A stretch of 54,336 bases of DNA from Sphingomonadales bacterium (GCA_027489295.1 JAIYAA010000382.1:1-54336); one strand, 5' to 3'. Numbered from the stretch's first letter, positions 22,569 to 31,123 are shown. Numbers and translations: made by a program. The notes: generated by a model from the letters alone, not told the origin.

Positions 22569-23873
22569 ATGGCAGGCATGTCGCCAGACGATTACCGGCG
22601 CGCGGCCGGCTACCGCCGCTCGTCCGCATCGGGTCAGCGCATAGGGGCCGCAACCCCCGTGCACGCGCTGACCGCTATGGAGATCGACAGCCCGGTGCTG
22701 CGTGAGTTCATGGGTGCCGGCCGGGTGTCGGCCGCGGGGGTGACCGTCACCGAGAAGTTGGCGATGCGCAACAGCGCGTTCTTCCGCGCCATGAAGCTGA
22801 TCTCGACGTCGGTTGGCATGCTGCCCACGCAGCTCTTCCGCCGCCAAGCGGATGGGCGCACCGAGAAGGCCAAGGATCACCCGCTCTATCGCGTGCTGAA
22901 CAAGCGTCCGAATGGGTATCAGACCGCGCTGGAGTTCAAGACGCACATGCAGCTGTGCGCTCTTCTCGACGGCAACGCCTACGCGCGGGTGGTCTGGGGC
23001 GTGAAGGCAGGCCGGCCTGCAGTCCTTGCCCTTCTGCCGTTCAAGCGCAGGACGGTCACGCCCGAGCTTACCGATGCGGGCGAGATCCTGTTCAAGTATC
23101 AGCCAGCGAACGGCGCACCACAAACCTTCACCAGCCGCGAGGTCTTCCACTTCCGGCACCCAATCAGCTGTGACGGCGTGAAGGGCATATCGCTGCTCGA
23201 CGTTGCGGTTGAGACCCTTGGTCTCGCCTCGGCAGCGGAGCGCGCCCTCGGGAAGATGCTGTCCAAGGGCATCATGGCCGGTGGTGCTATCGAATACCCG
23301 AACGAGCTCGGCGACGAGGCTTATTCCCGGCTGAAGGCGAGCATGAACGAGGATCATGCTGGCGCGGAGAATGCCGGCGACTGGTTCATCCTTGAAGAGG
23401 GCGGCAAGGCCAACGCCTTCACGACGGCCAAGGACAGTCAAACCGACGAGACGCGCAAGCGCCAGGTCGAGGACATCGCGCGCTTCACGGACGCGCCTCG
23501 TCCGCTGCTGATGATGGACGAGACCGCCTGGGGATCGGGCATCCGCGAGCTCGGCCTCTTCTTCGTCACCTACTGCCTGCTCGGCTGGTTCGTGGCGTGG
23601 GAGCAGGCGATCGAGCGATCGTGCTTCACTCCGGCCGAGCAGGACGCCGACGAACTCTACGTGAAATTCAACGAAGGCGCGCTGCTGCGCGGCTCGCTGA
23701 AGGATCAGGCCGACTTCTTCTCGAAGGCGCTCGGCAACAACGGCGCCTGGATGGTGCCGAACGAGGTGCGCGCGAACTTCGAACTCGACCCCCACGCGGA
23801 CGGCAACGACCTCCCGAAGCCGTCCGCCACCACCTCGCCCGCACCCACGCCCAAGGACCCCGCCAATGCCTGA
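22569..23873 (+). CDS. Portal protein (HK97 family)
   Basis: The 434-residue protein starts at the ATG at 22569 with a GAAGGA ribosome site. Family segments are FFRAMKLISTSVGMLPTQLF, HPLYRVLNKRPNGYQTALEF, LLDGNAYARVVWG, FHFRHPISCDGVKGISLLDV and DAPRPLLMMDETAWGSGI. The portal forms the dodecameric ring at the capsid vertex through which DNA enters and which binds the head-tail connector. It overlaps the protease gene by eight bases. Confidence 0.94.
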   Translation: MAGMSPDDYRRAAGYRRSSASGQRIGAATPVHALTAMEIDSPVLREFMGAGRVSAAGVTVTEKLAMRNSAFFRAMKLISTSVGMLPTQLFRRQADGRTEKAKDHPLYRVLNKRPNGYQTALEFKTHMQLCALLDGNAYARVVWGVKAGRPAVLALLPFKRRTVTPELTDAGEILFKYQPANGAPQTFTSREVFHFRHPISCDGVKGISLLDVAVETLGLASAAERALGKMLSKGIMAGGAIEYPNELGDEAYSRLKASMNEDHAGAENAGDWFILEEGGKANAFTTAKDSQTDETRKRQVEDIARFTDAPRPLLMMDETAWGSGIRELGLFFVTYCLLGWFVAWEQAIERSCFTPAEQDADELYVKFNEGALLRGSLKDQADFFSKALGNNGAWMVPNEVRANFELDPHADGNDLPKPSATTSPAPTPKDPANA

Positions 23874-24867
23874 TCAGATCCCCGAGGCTCGCCAGCCGGC
23901 CGCAGTGAAGAGCATCGGCGGCAAGCCCGTTCCCGCAGCGAAGCCTGCCGCGCCTGTTTCCTCGCCGCTTCCCCGCTCCATCGTGAGCGGCGTTCGGGCG
24001 CGGGCGCGCCCAAATGCACTGCCGGTGCCCGCAGATCGCCGAGTGTCAGCCTTCTCCCCGCTGCCCGTTCTCGACCGGTGGGGCGCTGACGCCGCTGGCA
24101 TACGGCCCGCTGCGCTGGAACAGGGCGACAACGTCATCACCATGTTCGATGTGATCGGCGAGGATTGGTGGACCGGAGGAGGCATCACCGCGAAGAAGGT
24201 TGCGGCGCAGCTGCGCGCAATCGGCGATCGGCCGGTGGAGGTGCAGATCAACAGCGGCGGTGGCGACATGTTCGAGGGCCTCGCCATCTACAATGTGCTG
24301 CGCGAGCATCCCCAGGATATCACCGTGAAGGTGATGGGCATGGCGGCCTCGGCAGCCTCGGTCATCACGATGGCTGGTGATCAGGTCGAGATCGGCGCCG
24401 CCAGCTTCATCATGATCCACAACTGTTGGGTCGTTGCCGCTGGCAACCGGCACGACATGGCGGAGGTCGCCGCCTTCCTTGCGCCGTTCGACCAGGCGAT
24501 GGCCGATGTCTACGCGGCACGAAGCGGCCAGAGCGCTGCGGATTGCACCAAGTGGATGGATGCCGAAACCTGGCTGTCCGGATCACTGGCGATCGAGCGC
24601 GGCTTCGCGAACTCGCTGCTGGCCGCTGATCAGATCCGCGTCGACGAGAAGGCGAAGGCCGCTGATCGCGACGCGAACGAGGTTCGTGCCCTCGAGCTGA
24701 CCCTCGTCAATAGCGGCATGACGCGCGCCCAGGCGCGCGCCCGCATCAAGAGCCTCAAGGGCACGCCCGGCGCTGCCCCTGACCCCGCCGACACGCCTGG
24801 CGCTGAAGGCACCGACCCCGAGCTGATGGCTGCGATGCAGGCGCTGCTCGACGACTTCCGCAAGTAG
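23866..24867 (+). CDS. Prohead protease (ClpP/S14 family)
   Basis: The 333-residue protein has a Pro/Ala-rich N-terminal extension (about 1-85) and a ClpP-like domain (about 88-275). It shows INSGGGDMFEGLAIYN, the nucleophile S162 in GMAASAASV and the catalytic H185 in FIMIHN. The C-terminal 60 residues are low-complexity and charged and may serve as a scaffold-like tail. It would mature the HK97-type capsid encoded next. Confidence 0.93.
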   Translation: MPDQIPEARQPAAVKSIGGKPVPAAKPAAPVSSPLPRSIVSGVRARARPNALPVPADRRVSAFSPLPVLDRWGADAAGIRPAALEQGDNVITMFDVIGEDWWTGGGITAKKVAAQLRAIGDRPVEVQINSGGGDMFEGLAIYNVLREHPQDITVKVMGMAASAASVITMAGDQVEIGAASFIMIHNCWVVAAGNRHDMAEVAAFLAPFDQAMADVYAARSGQSAADCTKWMDAETWLSGSLAIERGFANSLLAADQIRVDEKAKAADRDANEVRALELTLVNSGMTRAQARARIKSLKGTPGAAPDPADTPGAEGTDPELMAAMQALLDDFRK

Positions 24868-24879
24868 AAGGACTTCAAC

Positions 24880-26250
24880 ATGAAGATGATGGACCGCTCC
24901 GCGCTTCGCGCGGTGGCGACGGTGCTCGCGCATCCGTTTCGCTCCCTGTTCGCTCCCGCCTCGCCCAAGCTCACGCTGACCGCGCCGACGCTGCCGCAGA
25001 TCCCGCGCGCGCTGATCGGCGCTACCATCCGGGCCGACGTCACGGGTGACCCGAAGGCAATGATCCAGGCGCTGCAGCAGGCGCACAACGAGTTCAAAGC
25101 GACCGTCGAGAGCAACCTGGGTTCCAAGGCCGACAGCGCCGAGGTGACCGCCAAGCTCGAGGCGCTGAACGGCACGATGTCGACGCTGGAAGCGGCGCTG
25201 AACGATCATGCGCTGAAGCTCGCGGGCGCGCAGATGATGGGCGGCGCGAAGGCAGCCCCTTCGGATCCGGAATACAGCGGGGCATTCGCCTCGTTCATGC
25301 GCGGCGGCTCGCCGACCGACGAGCACAAGCTCGCCGCCGAGCAGAAGAAGGGCCCGCGCGCCGCGATGTCCGAAGGCGTTCCGGCAGACGGCGGCCTGCT
25401 GACCCCGATCGAATGGGATCGCACTATCTCGGGCCGACTGAAGCTGATCACGCCCATGCGCCAGGAAGCGACGGTGCAGTCGATCAGCAAGGCCGGTTTC
25501 ACCAAGCTGTTCACCGATCGGAACGTCGGTAGCGGCTGGGTGGGTGAAACCGCGTCCCGCCCTGCGACCGCAACGCCGCAGTTCCAGGCGCTCGCGTTCG
25601 GCCTGGGCCAGCTGTATGCGAACGCCGCGGCGTCGCAGGACGTCCTGGACGACGCGGAAATCGACCTCGAGAACTGGCTGACCGGCGAGATCGAGACCGA
25701 GTTCGCCCGTCAGGAAGGTATCGCCTTTGTCGGTGGTGACGGCGCGAACAAGCCGTTCGGGTTCCTGAATTACGCCACGGGCGGATCCGCTGCGGCCCGA
25801 CACCCGTGGGGCGCGATCGAGGTGGTGACCAGCGGCGCGGCCGCAGCGATCACCGCCGACAAGATCGTCGACATCATCTACAAGCTGCCGGCGATCTACA
25901 CCCCCAACGCGAAGTTCTTCACCAACCGCTCCTCGCTGGGGGCGGTGCGCAAGCTGAAGGACGGTCAGGGCAACTTCCTGTGGCAGCCGACCTTCGTCGC
26001 CGGGCAGCCTTCGACGCTCGCGGGCTATCCGGTCGTCGACATGCCGGACATGCCGAACGTCGCCGCCAATGCCTTGGCTCTCGCCTTCGGGGATATGCGC
26101 GAGGCCTATCTGATCATCGATCGGATCGGTTTCCGCATCCTCCGCGACCCATTTACCAACAAGCCTTTCATTTGCTTCTATTGCACGAAGCGCGTGGGCG
26201 GCGGCGTGAAGAACCCGGACGCGCTCAAGATCATGCAGATCGCGGCCTGA
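24880..26250 (+). CDS. Major capsid protein (HK97 fold)
   Basis: The 456-residue protein has an N-terminal delta/scaffold region with a coiled coil (about 55-120: IQALQQAHNEFKATVESNLG, KLEALNGTMSTLEAALNDH). The HK97 fold follows from about residue 160, with GGLLTPIEWDRTISGRLKL, GSGWVGETASRPAT, GEIETEFARQEGIAFVGGDG and the P-loop/E-loop-like parts. The C-terminus FICFYCTKRVGGGVKNPDAL is typical. The ATG has an AGAAGGA ribosome site. It forms the icosahedral shell. Confidence 0.95.
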   Translation: MKMMDRSALRAVATVLAHPFRSLFAPASPKLTLTAPTLPQIPRALIGATIRADVTGDPKAMIQALQQAHNEFKATVESNLGSKADSAEVTAKLEALNGTMSTLEAALNDHALKLAGAQMMGGAKAAPSDPEYSGAFASFMRGGSPTDEHKLAAEQKKGPRAAMSEGVPADGGLLTPIEWDRTISGRLKLITPMRQEATVQSISKAGFTKLFTDRNVGSGWVGETASRPATATPQFQALAFGLGQLYANAAASQDVLDDAEIDLENWLTGEIETEFARQEGIAFVGGDGANKPFGFLNYATGGSAAARHPWGAIEVVTSGAAAAITADKIVDIIYKLPAIYTPNAKFFTNRSSLGAVRKLKDGQGNFLWQPTFVAGQPSTLAGYPVVDMPDMPNVAANALALAFGDMREAYLIIDRIGFRILRDPFTNKPFICFYCTKRVGGGVKNPDALKIMQIAA

Positions 26251-26265
26251 TCGCACCTCCTGACA

Positions 26266-26292
26266 CCCGGGCCGGCTCTTCGCCGGCCCGGG
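26266..26292 (+). terminator. Strong hairpin after the capsid gene (no T-run)
   Basis: CCCGGGCCGGC (26266-26276) pairs perfectly with GCCGGCCCGGG (26282-26292) around TCTTC. No T-run follows, so it may attenuate transcription or protect the capsid mRNA 3' end rather than terminate fully. Confidence 0.5.
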
Positions 26293-26349
26293 CTCTTCGA
26301 AGCGCCGTCGAGCGCGACGCTTCGGTGAGCCCCGAAGGAGAGTATCCCC

Positions 26350-26718
26350 ATGAGTGAACTGACCAAGCTGCTGGACGGCAGTGTCGACGAGGTGAAGGCG
26401 GCCATCACTGGCCTGAGCGGCGAGAACATCGCCAGCCTCGTCGCAGCCGAGAAGGCCGGTAAGAACCGCCGCGGCGTGATCGATGCGCTGAATGCGGCCG
26501 CAGGCACCGCCAATATCCCGCCGGCGACCACGATCGACCCCTCGGGCGCCCCGGATCAGGTCGTTCCCGACGTCGACATGACCCATCCGGCCATCGATGC
26601 GAACCCGCGCGCTGGGACGACCGAGCTGCAGAACCGGATCGACATGAACGATCCCACCGTGGCCGGCGCGGATGCGGTTGCCGCCCAGCTCGCCCGCACC
26701 CGCAGCGACCAGGACTGA
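26350..26718 (+). CDS. Small acidic protein after the capsid gene
   Basis: The 122-residue protein has a helical N-terminal part (LTKLLDGSVDEVKAAITGLS, GENIASLVAAEKAGKNRRGV) and a disordered-looking acidic C-terminal part. It has a good ribosome site (GAAGGAGAG). In position it could be a head decoration, head-fibre or scaffold-related protein; no family is recognised. Strong hairpins lie on both sides, so its expression may be set apart from the rest of the operon. Confidence 0.65.
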   Translation: MSELTKLLDGSVDEVKAAITGLSGENIASLVAAEKAGKNRRGVIDALNAAAGTANIPPATTIDPSGAPDQVVPDVDMTHPAIDANPRAGTTELQNRIDMNDPTVAGADAVAAQLARTRSDQD

Positions 26719-26733
26719 TCCGTCGACCAATCC

Positions 26734-26762
26734 GTGGGTGGGTCGGATGCCGACCCACCCAC
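26734..26762 (+). terminator. 13-bp hairpin downstream of the acidic gene
   Basis: GTGGGTGGGTCGG (26734-26746) pairs perfectly with CCGACCCACCCAC (26750-26762) around a 3-base loop. There is no T-run. Its position is equivalent to that of the hairpin before this gene. Confidence 0.5.
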
Positions 26763-26794
26763 AACCCAGCCGACCATGAACCAAGGACTTTCGA

Positions 26795-27586
26795 ATGGCC
26801 GACAATATCTCGACGCCCGTCGCTGACGGGAAGGTCCTCGCCGCCAAGGACGTCGCGGGCGTCCTGTTCCCGCTGAACCTTCTGGCCGACACCAGCGGCG
26901 CGGATGCCATGGGCCTCGTCGGGACGACGCCGGCCGCGAACACGCTGCTCGGTCGCCTGAAGGCGATCGCCGACCTGCTGACTTCGCAGAACGGCTATGT
27001 CGATGGGCTTGAAGGGCTCCAAACGGCTGGCAACGCCACGCTCGCGCAGATTGCCGGTTACCTCGACGGCGTCGAAGGGCTGCTGGCAGCGCCAACCCCC
27101 GCCGGCGAGCTCTACATCGGTAAAACAGGCGGCGACGTCCTGCAGAGCGCTCCCGCAGCTCCGCCGACGGTCACTGCCGCCGCCTACGCCGCAGGCAACG
27201 TGATCGGCGGCAAGTTCACGCTTCCGAACGCCGCGCGCCTGGCCGCGGGCGCTGGCCTGATCCAAGCGGCCACGCTTTTGTCGAAGACGGCCACGACCGC
27301 GGCAATCGACATGGTCATCTTCTCCGCCGATCCTTCCGCTTCAACGCTGACCGACAAGGCAAACCCGGTCATCGCCGGCGCCGATCTCGACAAGATTGTG
27401 GGCGTAATCCACCTGACCGACTGGAGCGCGATCGGGACTATTTCGGTGGCCCAGAACGTGGCGGTCGGCCTGCCCTTCCGCCTGCCGGCGGGCACGAGCC
27501 TCTACGCCGTGCTGATCGCGCGCGCTGCCATTACGCCTGGCTCGACCGCCGATCTGCTCCCCGCCGTTCGCATTATTCCGGGCTGA
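26795..27586 (+). CDS. Phage virion-type protein (putative)
   Basis: The 263-residue protein has helical short repeats (LLTSQNGYVDGLEGLQTAGN and QIAGYLDGVEGLLAAPTP) followed by a beta-rich C-terminal domain with VIGGKFTLPNAARLAAGAGL and AAIDMVIFSADPSAS. Such proteins are common in sphingomonad and rhizobial prophages near the capsid gene. Minor capsid, decoration or structural function is plausible but not proven. Confidence 0.65.
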   Translation: MADNISTPVADGKVLAAKDVAGVLFPLNLLADTSGADAMGLVGTTPAANTLLGRLKAIADLLTSQNGYVDGLEGLQTAGNATLAQIAGYLDGVEGLLAAPTPAGELYIGKTGGDVLQSAPAAPPTVTAAAYAAGNVIGGKFTLPNAARLAAGAGLIQAATLLSKTATTAAIDMVIFSADPSASTLTDKANPVIAGADLDKIVGVIHLTDWSAIGTISVAQNVAVGLPFRLPAGTSLYAVLIARAAITPGSTADLLPAVRIIPG

Positions 27587-27600
27587 CAGGAGGAGCGAAC

Positions 27601-28101
27601 ATGCTGACGCATCTTATCGCATTCGGCCTCTTCGCGGCGCCCGGAGACGGGACGACGGAGAAGGGGGCTGTCATTGCGACGCCCGACCGGACGGCCATCA
27701 TGGCGGTGATCCAGACGACGGCCTCGCGCGTCGCCGGCGCGCCGCTCGGTGCCACGACCTGGTCACAGCCCTACGATCCTGGCGACCATGCGCCGTATGC
27801 GATCGATTTCGGCGACCTCCTCGACGAAGGCGAGAACATCGCGAGCATCGAGGGGATCAAGGTGTCGGCGGCGGCTGCACTGCTCGGCATCTCCGTCGAT
27901 CAGGCTGCCGGCTATCGCCCGATCATCGATGTTGCCGGTCAGAAGATCCAGCTGTGGTTCCTGATCGACCAGGCGTTCTGGGAATCGGCATCGTTCGCCG
28001 CGTCCGGCGTGCTGCTGCCGGTATCGGTGCGCATCGCGACGACCAGCACCCCGCCCAAGCGCTATGAGCGAACGGCGGTTCTGACGGTCCGCCAGCTATG
28101 A
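27601..28101 (+). CDS. Hypothetical virion-type protein
   Basis: The 166-residue protein starts with a strong ribosome site (AGGAGGAGCG). The main domain (TWSQPYDPGDHAPYAIDFGD, LLDEGENIASIEGIKVSAAA) looks beta-rich and resembles Ig-like or adaptor-type domains of phage head and tail proteins. It overlaps the next gene (ATGA). Role unknown. Confidence 0.6.
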   Translation: MLTHLIAFGLFAAPGDGTTEKGAVIATPDRTAIMAVIQTTASRVAGAPLGATTWSQPYDPGDHAPYAIDFGDLLDEGENIASIEGIKVSAAAALLGISVDQAAGYRPIIDVAGQKIQLWFLIDQAFWESASFAASGVLLPVSVRIATTSTPPKRYERTAVLTVRQL

Positions 28102-28319
28102 AGATCGACAACGGGCGCCGAGTTCGCCTTGAAATCGCGGGCGTGTTCGAGGGAACCGCGGGGGTGCAAGGTAACTGCGCCTCGTTCATGCCAAACCGCT
28201 CCACTGCGCGGCCGGAGAGCGTCAAGGGCGGGCTGCTCGACGGCAAGCCGGTCCTGCTCACCACCACCAAGGACGTCGCAGGGCCCCTCTATACCGCGCG
28301 CTTCCAGGTGATCGAATGA
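28098..28319 (+). CDS. Small hypothetical protein in the head-tail module
   Basis: The 73-residue protein overlaps both neighbours by ATGA. It is basic and beta-rich (RRVRLEIAGVFEGTAGVQGN). No motif is recognised; the tight coupling supports it. Confidence 0.55.
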   Translation: MKIDNGRRVRLEIAGVFEGTAGVQGNCASFMPNRSTARPESVKGGLLDGKPVLLTTTKDVAGPLYTARFQVIE

Positions 28320-28963
28320 CGATCGACGAAATGCGAGCGCTGGTCGGCCTTGCTGCGGAGGCTTCGGATGCCGAAGTCGTGGCGGCTTACGCTGCCATGC
28401 TCACCGATGGCGCCGCGACCGCGCAACCGCTCGTTGAGCCGGTCACGTTGGCTCAGGCTAAGCAGCACCTGCGGATCACCGACGACTCCCAGGACATGAT
28501 CGTCGCCGGCTATATTTCGGCCGCGAGGGACTGGGTGGAGAAGTTCACCGGCGTCCTCCTTGCTGAGCGCGAGGTGGCCGAGGGCCTCGACGGCCTGCTG
28601 CCTGGTGTCGCCCTGCGTGCCTGGCCCATCACTCGGGCTACACCCGTCAGGGTGTCTTATCGGACCGCATACGGTGAGGATCAGCTGATCACCGACGCCG
28701 TGGTCGCGTCGGCAGTTCGTCCTGCGCGCCTATTTCCCGCGGCGCGCTCTCACTGGCCCCTCGTCGGCGGAGGCGGTGGCGCTGCCTATGCGATCGTCAC
28801 CGCGGGCTTCCCGGATCCTGCAGACGTTCCATCGGTCCTGCGGCAGGCAATGCTGATCCTGATCGGCGCATATGACGCTGATCGGGAGGGTGGTGACCTC
28901 CTTCTGAAGAGCGAGGCGGCGGCGCGCCGCCTTTGCTCGCAATATCGAATGCGGCGCCTGTGA
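28316..28963 (+). CDS. Head-tail connector protein (gp6-like)
   Basis: The 215-residue protein has the typical connector pattern PVTLAQAKQHLRITDDSQDM, then VAGYISAARDWVEKFTGVLL, a beta-rich middle (VALRAWPITRATPVRVSYRT) and PSVLRQAMLILIGAYDADRE. This matches the phage gp6-like head-tail connector family that sits under the portal ring. It overlaps its neighbours by four bases. Confidence 0.85.
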   Translation: MTIDEMRALVGLAAEASDAEVVAAYAAMLTDGAATAQPLVEPVTLAQAKQHLRITDDSQDMIVAGYISAARDWVEKFTGVLLAEREVAEGLDGLLPGVALRAWPITRATPVRVSYRTAYGEDQLITDAVVASAVRPARLFPAARSHWPLVGGGGGAAYAIVTAGFPDPADVPSVLRQAMLILIGAYDADREGGDLLLKSEAAARRLCSQYRMRRL

Positions 28964-29316
28964 CCGTCGGGAAGGGAGCTGCCAGCCGCTTCAACCAGCT
29001 GGTGCGGATAGAACGCCCGGTTGCGGACGATTCTGCCGATGGTGCCGGGTCTGGGACTTGGGCGCTCGTCGCGACGGTCTACGCTGAGGTTGTCGACATG
29101 CTGCCCAGCCGAGCGGAGCGCTCCGGGGACGGGGTCACCACCAGCTCGCAGCTAAGCCGCGTGCGGATGCGGTGGCGCTCGGACGTGACCCCGTCGATGC
29201 GCTTCGTCGCCGGTGATCGCGTCATGCAGATCGTGTCCGGTCCGGCTGAAATTGGGAGGCGCGAGGCTATGGAATTCATGGCGGAGCAGTATCGCCCAAG
29301 CGGGAACGTTGCGTGA
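28960..29316 (+). CDS. Phage head closure / head-tail adaptor protein
   Basis: With the GTG at 28960 (GTGA overlap) the protein has 118 residues. The pattern RFNQLVRIERPVADDSADGA, TWALVATVYAEVVDMLPSRA, then RMRWRSDVTPSMRFVAGDRV and GRREAMEFMAEQY is that of SPP1 gp16-like head closure proteins, which seal the connector and receive the tail. Confidence 0.85.
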   Translation: MTVGKGAASRFNQLVRIERPVADDSADGAGSGTWALVATVYAEVVDMLPSRAERSGDGVTTSSQLSRVRMRWRSDVTPSMRFVAGDRVMQIVSGPAEIGRREAMEFMAEQYRPSGNVA

Positions 29317-29876
29317 TGCCGGTGGTGAAGGGCCGCGACGCTGTTCGCAACTATCTGACCTCGCTACCGGAGATGCTCTCGTCCCGGGTCCTGCCGGGCG
29401 CGGCGCGCGCCGGCGCCAACGTGATTGCCGACGAGGCTCGGCGGCGATCGATATCGAAGGACGTCACCGCAGCGATCAAGGTCGCTACCAAGCGCGGGGA
29501 TGGCCGGGTCGTCGGCAAGGTCCAGGTCAAGGGTGAGGGATCGTATCTGGCGCCGTGGCTGGAATATGGCACGTCCCCCCACTTCATATCCGTTGACCCC
29601 GTTCACGCGGGAGGGAGGACTGCCGGACGCATCAATCGCCTAGACGCCGCCGCGCAGCAGGACGGCCGCGCCGGCCCCGGCGAATCGCTCAAGATCAACG
29701 GCAAGTTCGTCGGCGCCACCGTGTTTCATCCCGGCGCGGTCGCGCACCCATTTCTCCGCGTATCGCTCGACGTGAAGGAGGAAGAGGCTGTCCAAGCCGC
29801 GCAGGCATACATCACCGCGCGTCTTAAGCGGTTTCTCGTCCCCGGCGCGGGCACGCCCGAGGGGGATGATCAGTGA
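29316..29876 (+). CDS. HK97 gp10-like tail completion protein
   Basis: The 186-residue protein has the gp10 signature: LPGAARAGANVIADEARRRS, GSYLAPWLEYGTSPHFI, and a C-terminal VAHPFLRVSLDVKEEEAVQA. The ATG at 29316 directly follows the previous stop's first bases (TGATG); a GTG at 29313 also fits. It acts at the head-tail joint or tail completion. Confidence 0.87.
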   Translation: MPVVKGRDAVRNYLTSLPEMLSSRVLPGAARAGANVIADEARRRSISKDVTAAIKVATKRGDGRVVGKVQVKGEGSYLAPWLEYGTSPHFISVDPVHAGGRTAGRINRLDAAAQQDGRAGPGESLKINGKFVGATVFHPGAVAHPFLRVSLDVKEEEAVQAAQAYITARLKRFLVPGAGTPEGDDQ

Positions 29877-30274
29877 CCGGCGTTGAAATCGCCTGCGCTC
29901 TGCTGCGCGCTGACGCTGCTATCCTTGCCAAGATGCCCGCGGAGCAGATCAAGGCGGGTGCGTTGCCGGATGATGCGCCGCTGCCGTCGATGTTCGTGCG
30001 CTCGATCAGCGAGGTCGAGCGGTCGAAGCTGAAGCGGGAGGGGCGGGTTCGCTTCGTCGACCGGGTCGAGGTGGTCGTGCGCGCAGCGTCGTTCCGCGAC
30101 GCCCGTGATCTTCGAATCCTGGCCCGAGAGGCCTGTGTTGGCCGGGTGGGCGACATCGCCGGGGCGACCGGCGTGTCGATCAGCAACGCTGGCGCTGGGC
30201 CTGAGCTCAACGGGCCGAACCGCTCCTTCCAGCGAGGACAGGATCTCCGGATCTCATACGAGACGCCGGTGTAA
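29873..30274 (+). CDS. Tail completion/terminator protein (DUF3168-like)
   Basis: The 133-residue protein starts at GTG 29873 (GTGA overlap). LLRADAAILAKMPAEQIKAG, VRFVDRVEVVVRAASFRDAR and the C-terminal RSFQRGQDLRISY fit DUF3168/tail-terminator-like proteins that cap the tail tube. The assignment rests on gene order and general pattern. Confidence 0.75.
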   Translation: MTGVEIACALLRADAAILAKMPAEQIKAGALPDDAPLPSMFVRSISEVERSKLKREGRVRFVDRVEVVVRAASFRDARDLRILAREACVGRVGDIAGATGVSISNAGAGPELNGPNRSFQRGQDLRISYETPV

Positions 30275-30290
30275 CCCCGAGGAGAACATC

Positions 30291-30482
30291 GTGAAGACCA
30301 AGCGCGCTTTCATCGTCCGCGATTTCAAGGACGGCAGTTTCGAGAACGGCGCCGAGCGCTGGTTCACCGCCGGCGCCATCGAGGACCTGCCGGAGGGAGT
30401 GTTCACCAATTACGAACACGCTGGCCTGGTGCGTGCACCAACGCCCGACGACAAGAAGGTGAGCGCCGCCGCCGCCGCTTAA
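30291..30482 (+). CDS. Small hypothetical protein before the tail tube gene
   Basis: The 63-residue protein starts at GTG 30291 with a GAGGAGA ribosome site. KRAFIVRDFKDGSFENGAER and IEDLPEGVFTNYEHAGLVRA indicate a small beta-type fold, probably related to the short proteins often found beside tail genes. A terminator-like hairpin follows. Confidence 0.6.
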   Translation: MKTKRAFIVRDFKDGSFENGAERWFTAGAIEDLPEGVFTNYEHAGLVRAPTPDDKKVSAAAAA

Positions 30483-30535
30483 CTGCCGAGCGGCCCGCGA
30501 CCGCCCGTCCCAAGATTGCCCGCCGGGCAATGACC

Positions 30536-30561
30536 AGCCCGCTTCTCGGCGGGCTTTTTTT
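30536..30561 (+). terminator. Rho-independent terminator inside the structural operon
   Basis: AGCCCGC (30536-30542) and GCGGGCT (30549-30555) form a stem followed by seven T. It lies only 14 bp before the tail tube ATG, so it could reduce or regulate read-through to the tail genes. Confidence 0.75.
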
Positions 30562-30574
30562 ATGGAGAAGACAC

Positions 30575-31018
30575 ATGGGTTCCACCACCGCGGCGGGCTC
30601 GGCGATCGCCATTTCGGCAGCCAGCCCCGCCACCTTCGATACCGCTGGCTACACCGCGCTGACCTATACCGAGGTAAGCGGCGTCGAGAAGATCGGCACG
30701 ATTGGCGCCAGCTTCGCCAAGGTCGAGTTTCAGCCGCTCAAGGGCGCAAAGCAGAAGCTCAAGGGCAGTGCCGATTATGGCTCGCTTCAGCCTTCGTTCG
30801 CCTGGGATGAGACGGACGCTGGCCAGATCCTGCTGAACACGGCGGCGGCCGACGAAACGAACAAGTTCTACTCGTTCAAGGTCACCAAGCCCGACGGCGC
30901 CATTCGCTTCTTCCAGGGCCGCGTCTTCGGAAATCCCGAGAACATCGACGGCGCCGATTCCGTCGTCATGGGCAACCCCACGATCGAGATCTGCACGAAG
31001 ATCGTGAAGGGCGCCTAA
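30575..31018 (+). CDS. Major tail (tube) protein
   Basis: With the ATG at 30575 (TATGGAGAAG ribosome site) the protein has 147 residues. The segments YTALTYTEVSGVEKIGTIGA, FAKVEFQPLKGAKQKLKGSA, and DGAIRFFQGRVFGNPENIDG are those of phage tail tube proteins of siphoviruses. It would polymerise into the tail tube whose length is set by the tape measure protein. Confidence 0.87.
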   Translation: MGSTTAAGSAIAISAASPATFDTAGYTALTYTEVSGVEKIGTIGASFAKVEFQPLKGAKQKLKGSADYGSLQPSFAWDETDAGQILLNTAAADETNKFYSFKVTKPDGAIRFFQGRVFGNPENIDGADSVVMGNPTIEICTKIVKGA

Positions 31019-31050
31019 CCTCTTCCGCAGGCGCAGCAGCGCCCAGGACC

Positions 31051-31123
31051 GGCCGTAGCTCAACGCAAGAGCGCCCGACTTCGAGCGCGGGAGGTAGGGG
31101 GTTCAACTCCCCCCGGCCGAGCA
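31051..31123 (+). tRNA. tRNA-like sequence (degenerate; anticodon uncertain, possibly TCG)
   Basis: A D-arm (GCTC 31058-31061 with GAGC 31069-31072) and a perfect T-arm (GGGGG 31097-31101 with CCCCC 31109-31113, loop TTCAACT) are clear. The acceptor has only five pairs (GGCCG 31051-31055 with CGGCC 31114-31118), the anticodon stem CCCG/CGGG has a mismatch and an 8-base loop, and the end is GCA rather than CCA. It lies between the tail tube and tail chaperone genes. It may be a decayed phage tRNA or a tRNA mimic. Confidence 0.5.

Noticed and set aside
24583..26943. Long minus-strand open frame (786 codons) opposite the protease and capsid genes
   Set aside because: The plus strand encodes clearly recognisable HK97 capsid and ClpP-like proteins; the minus frame is a composition artefact.
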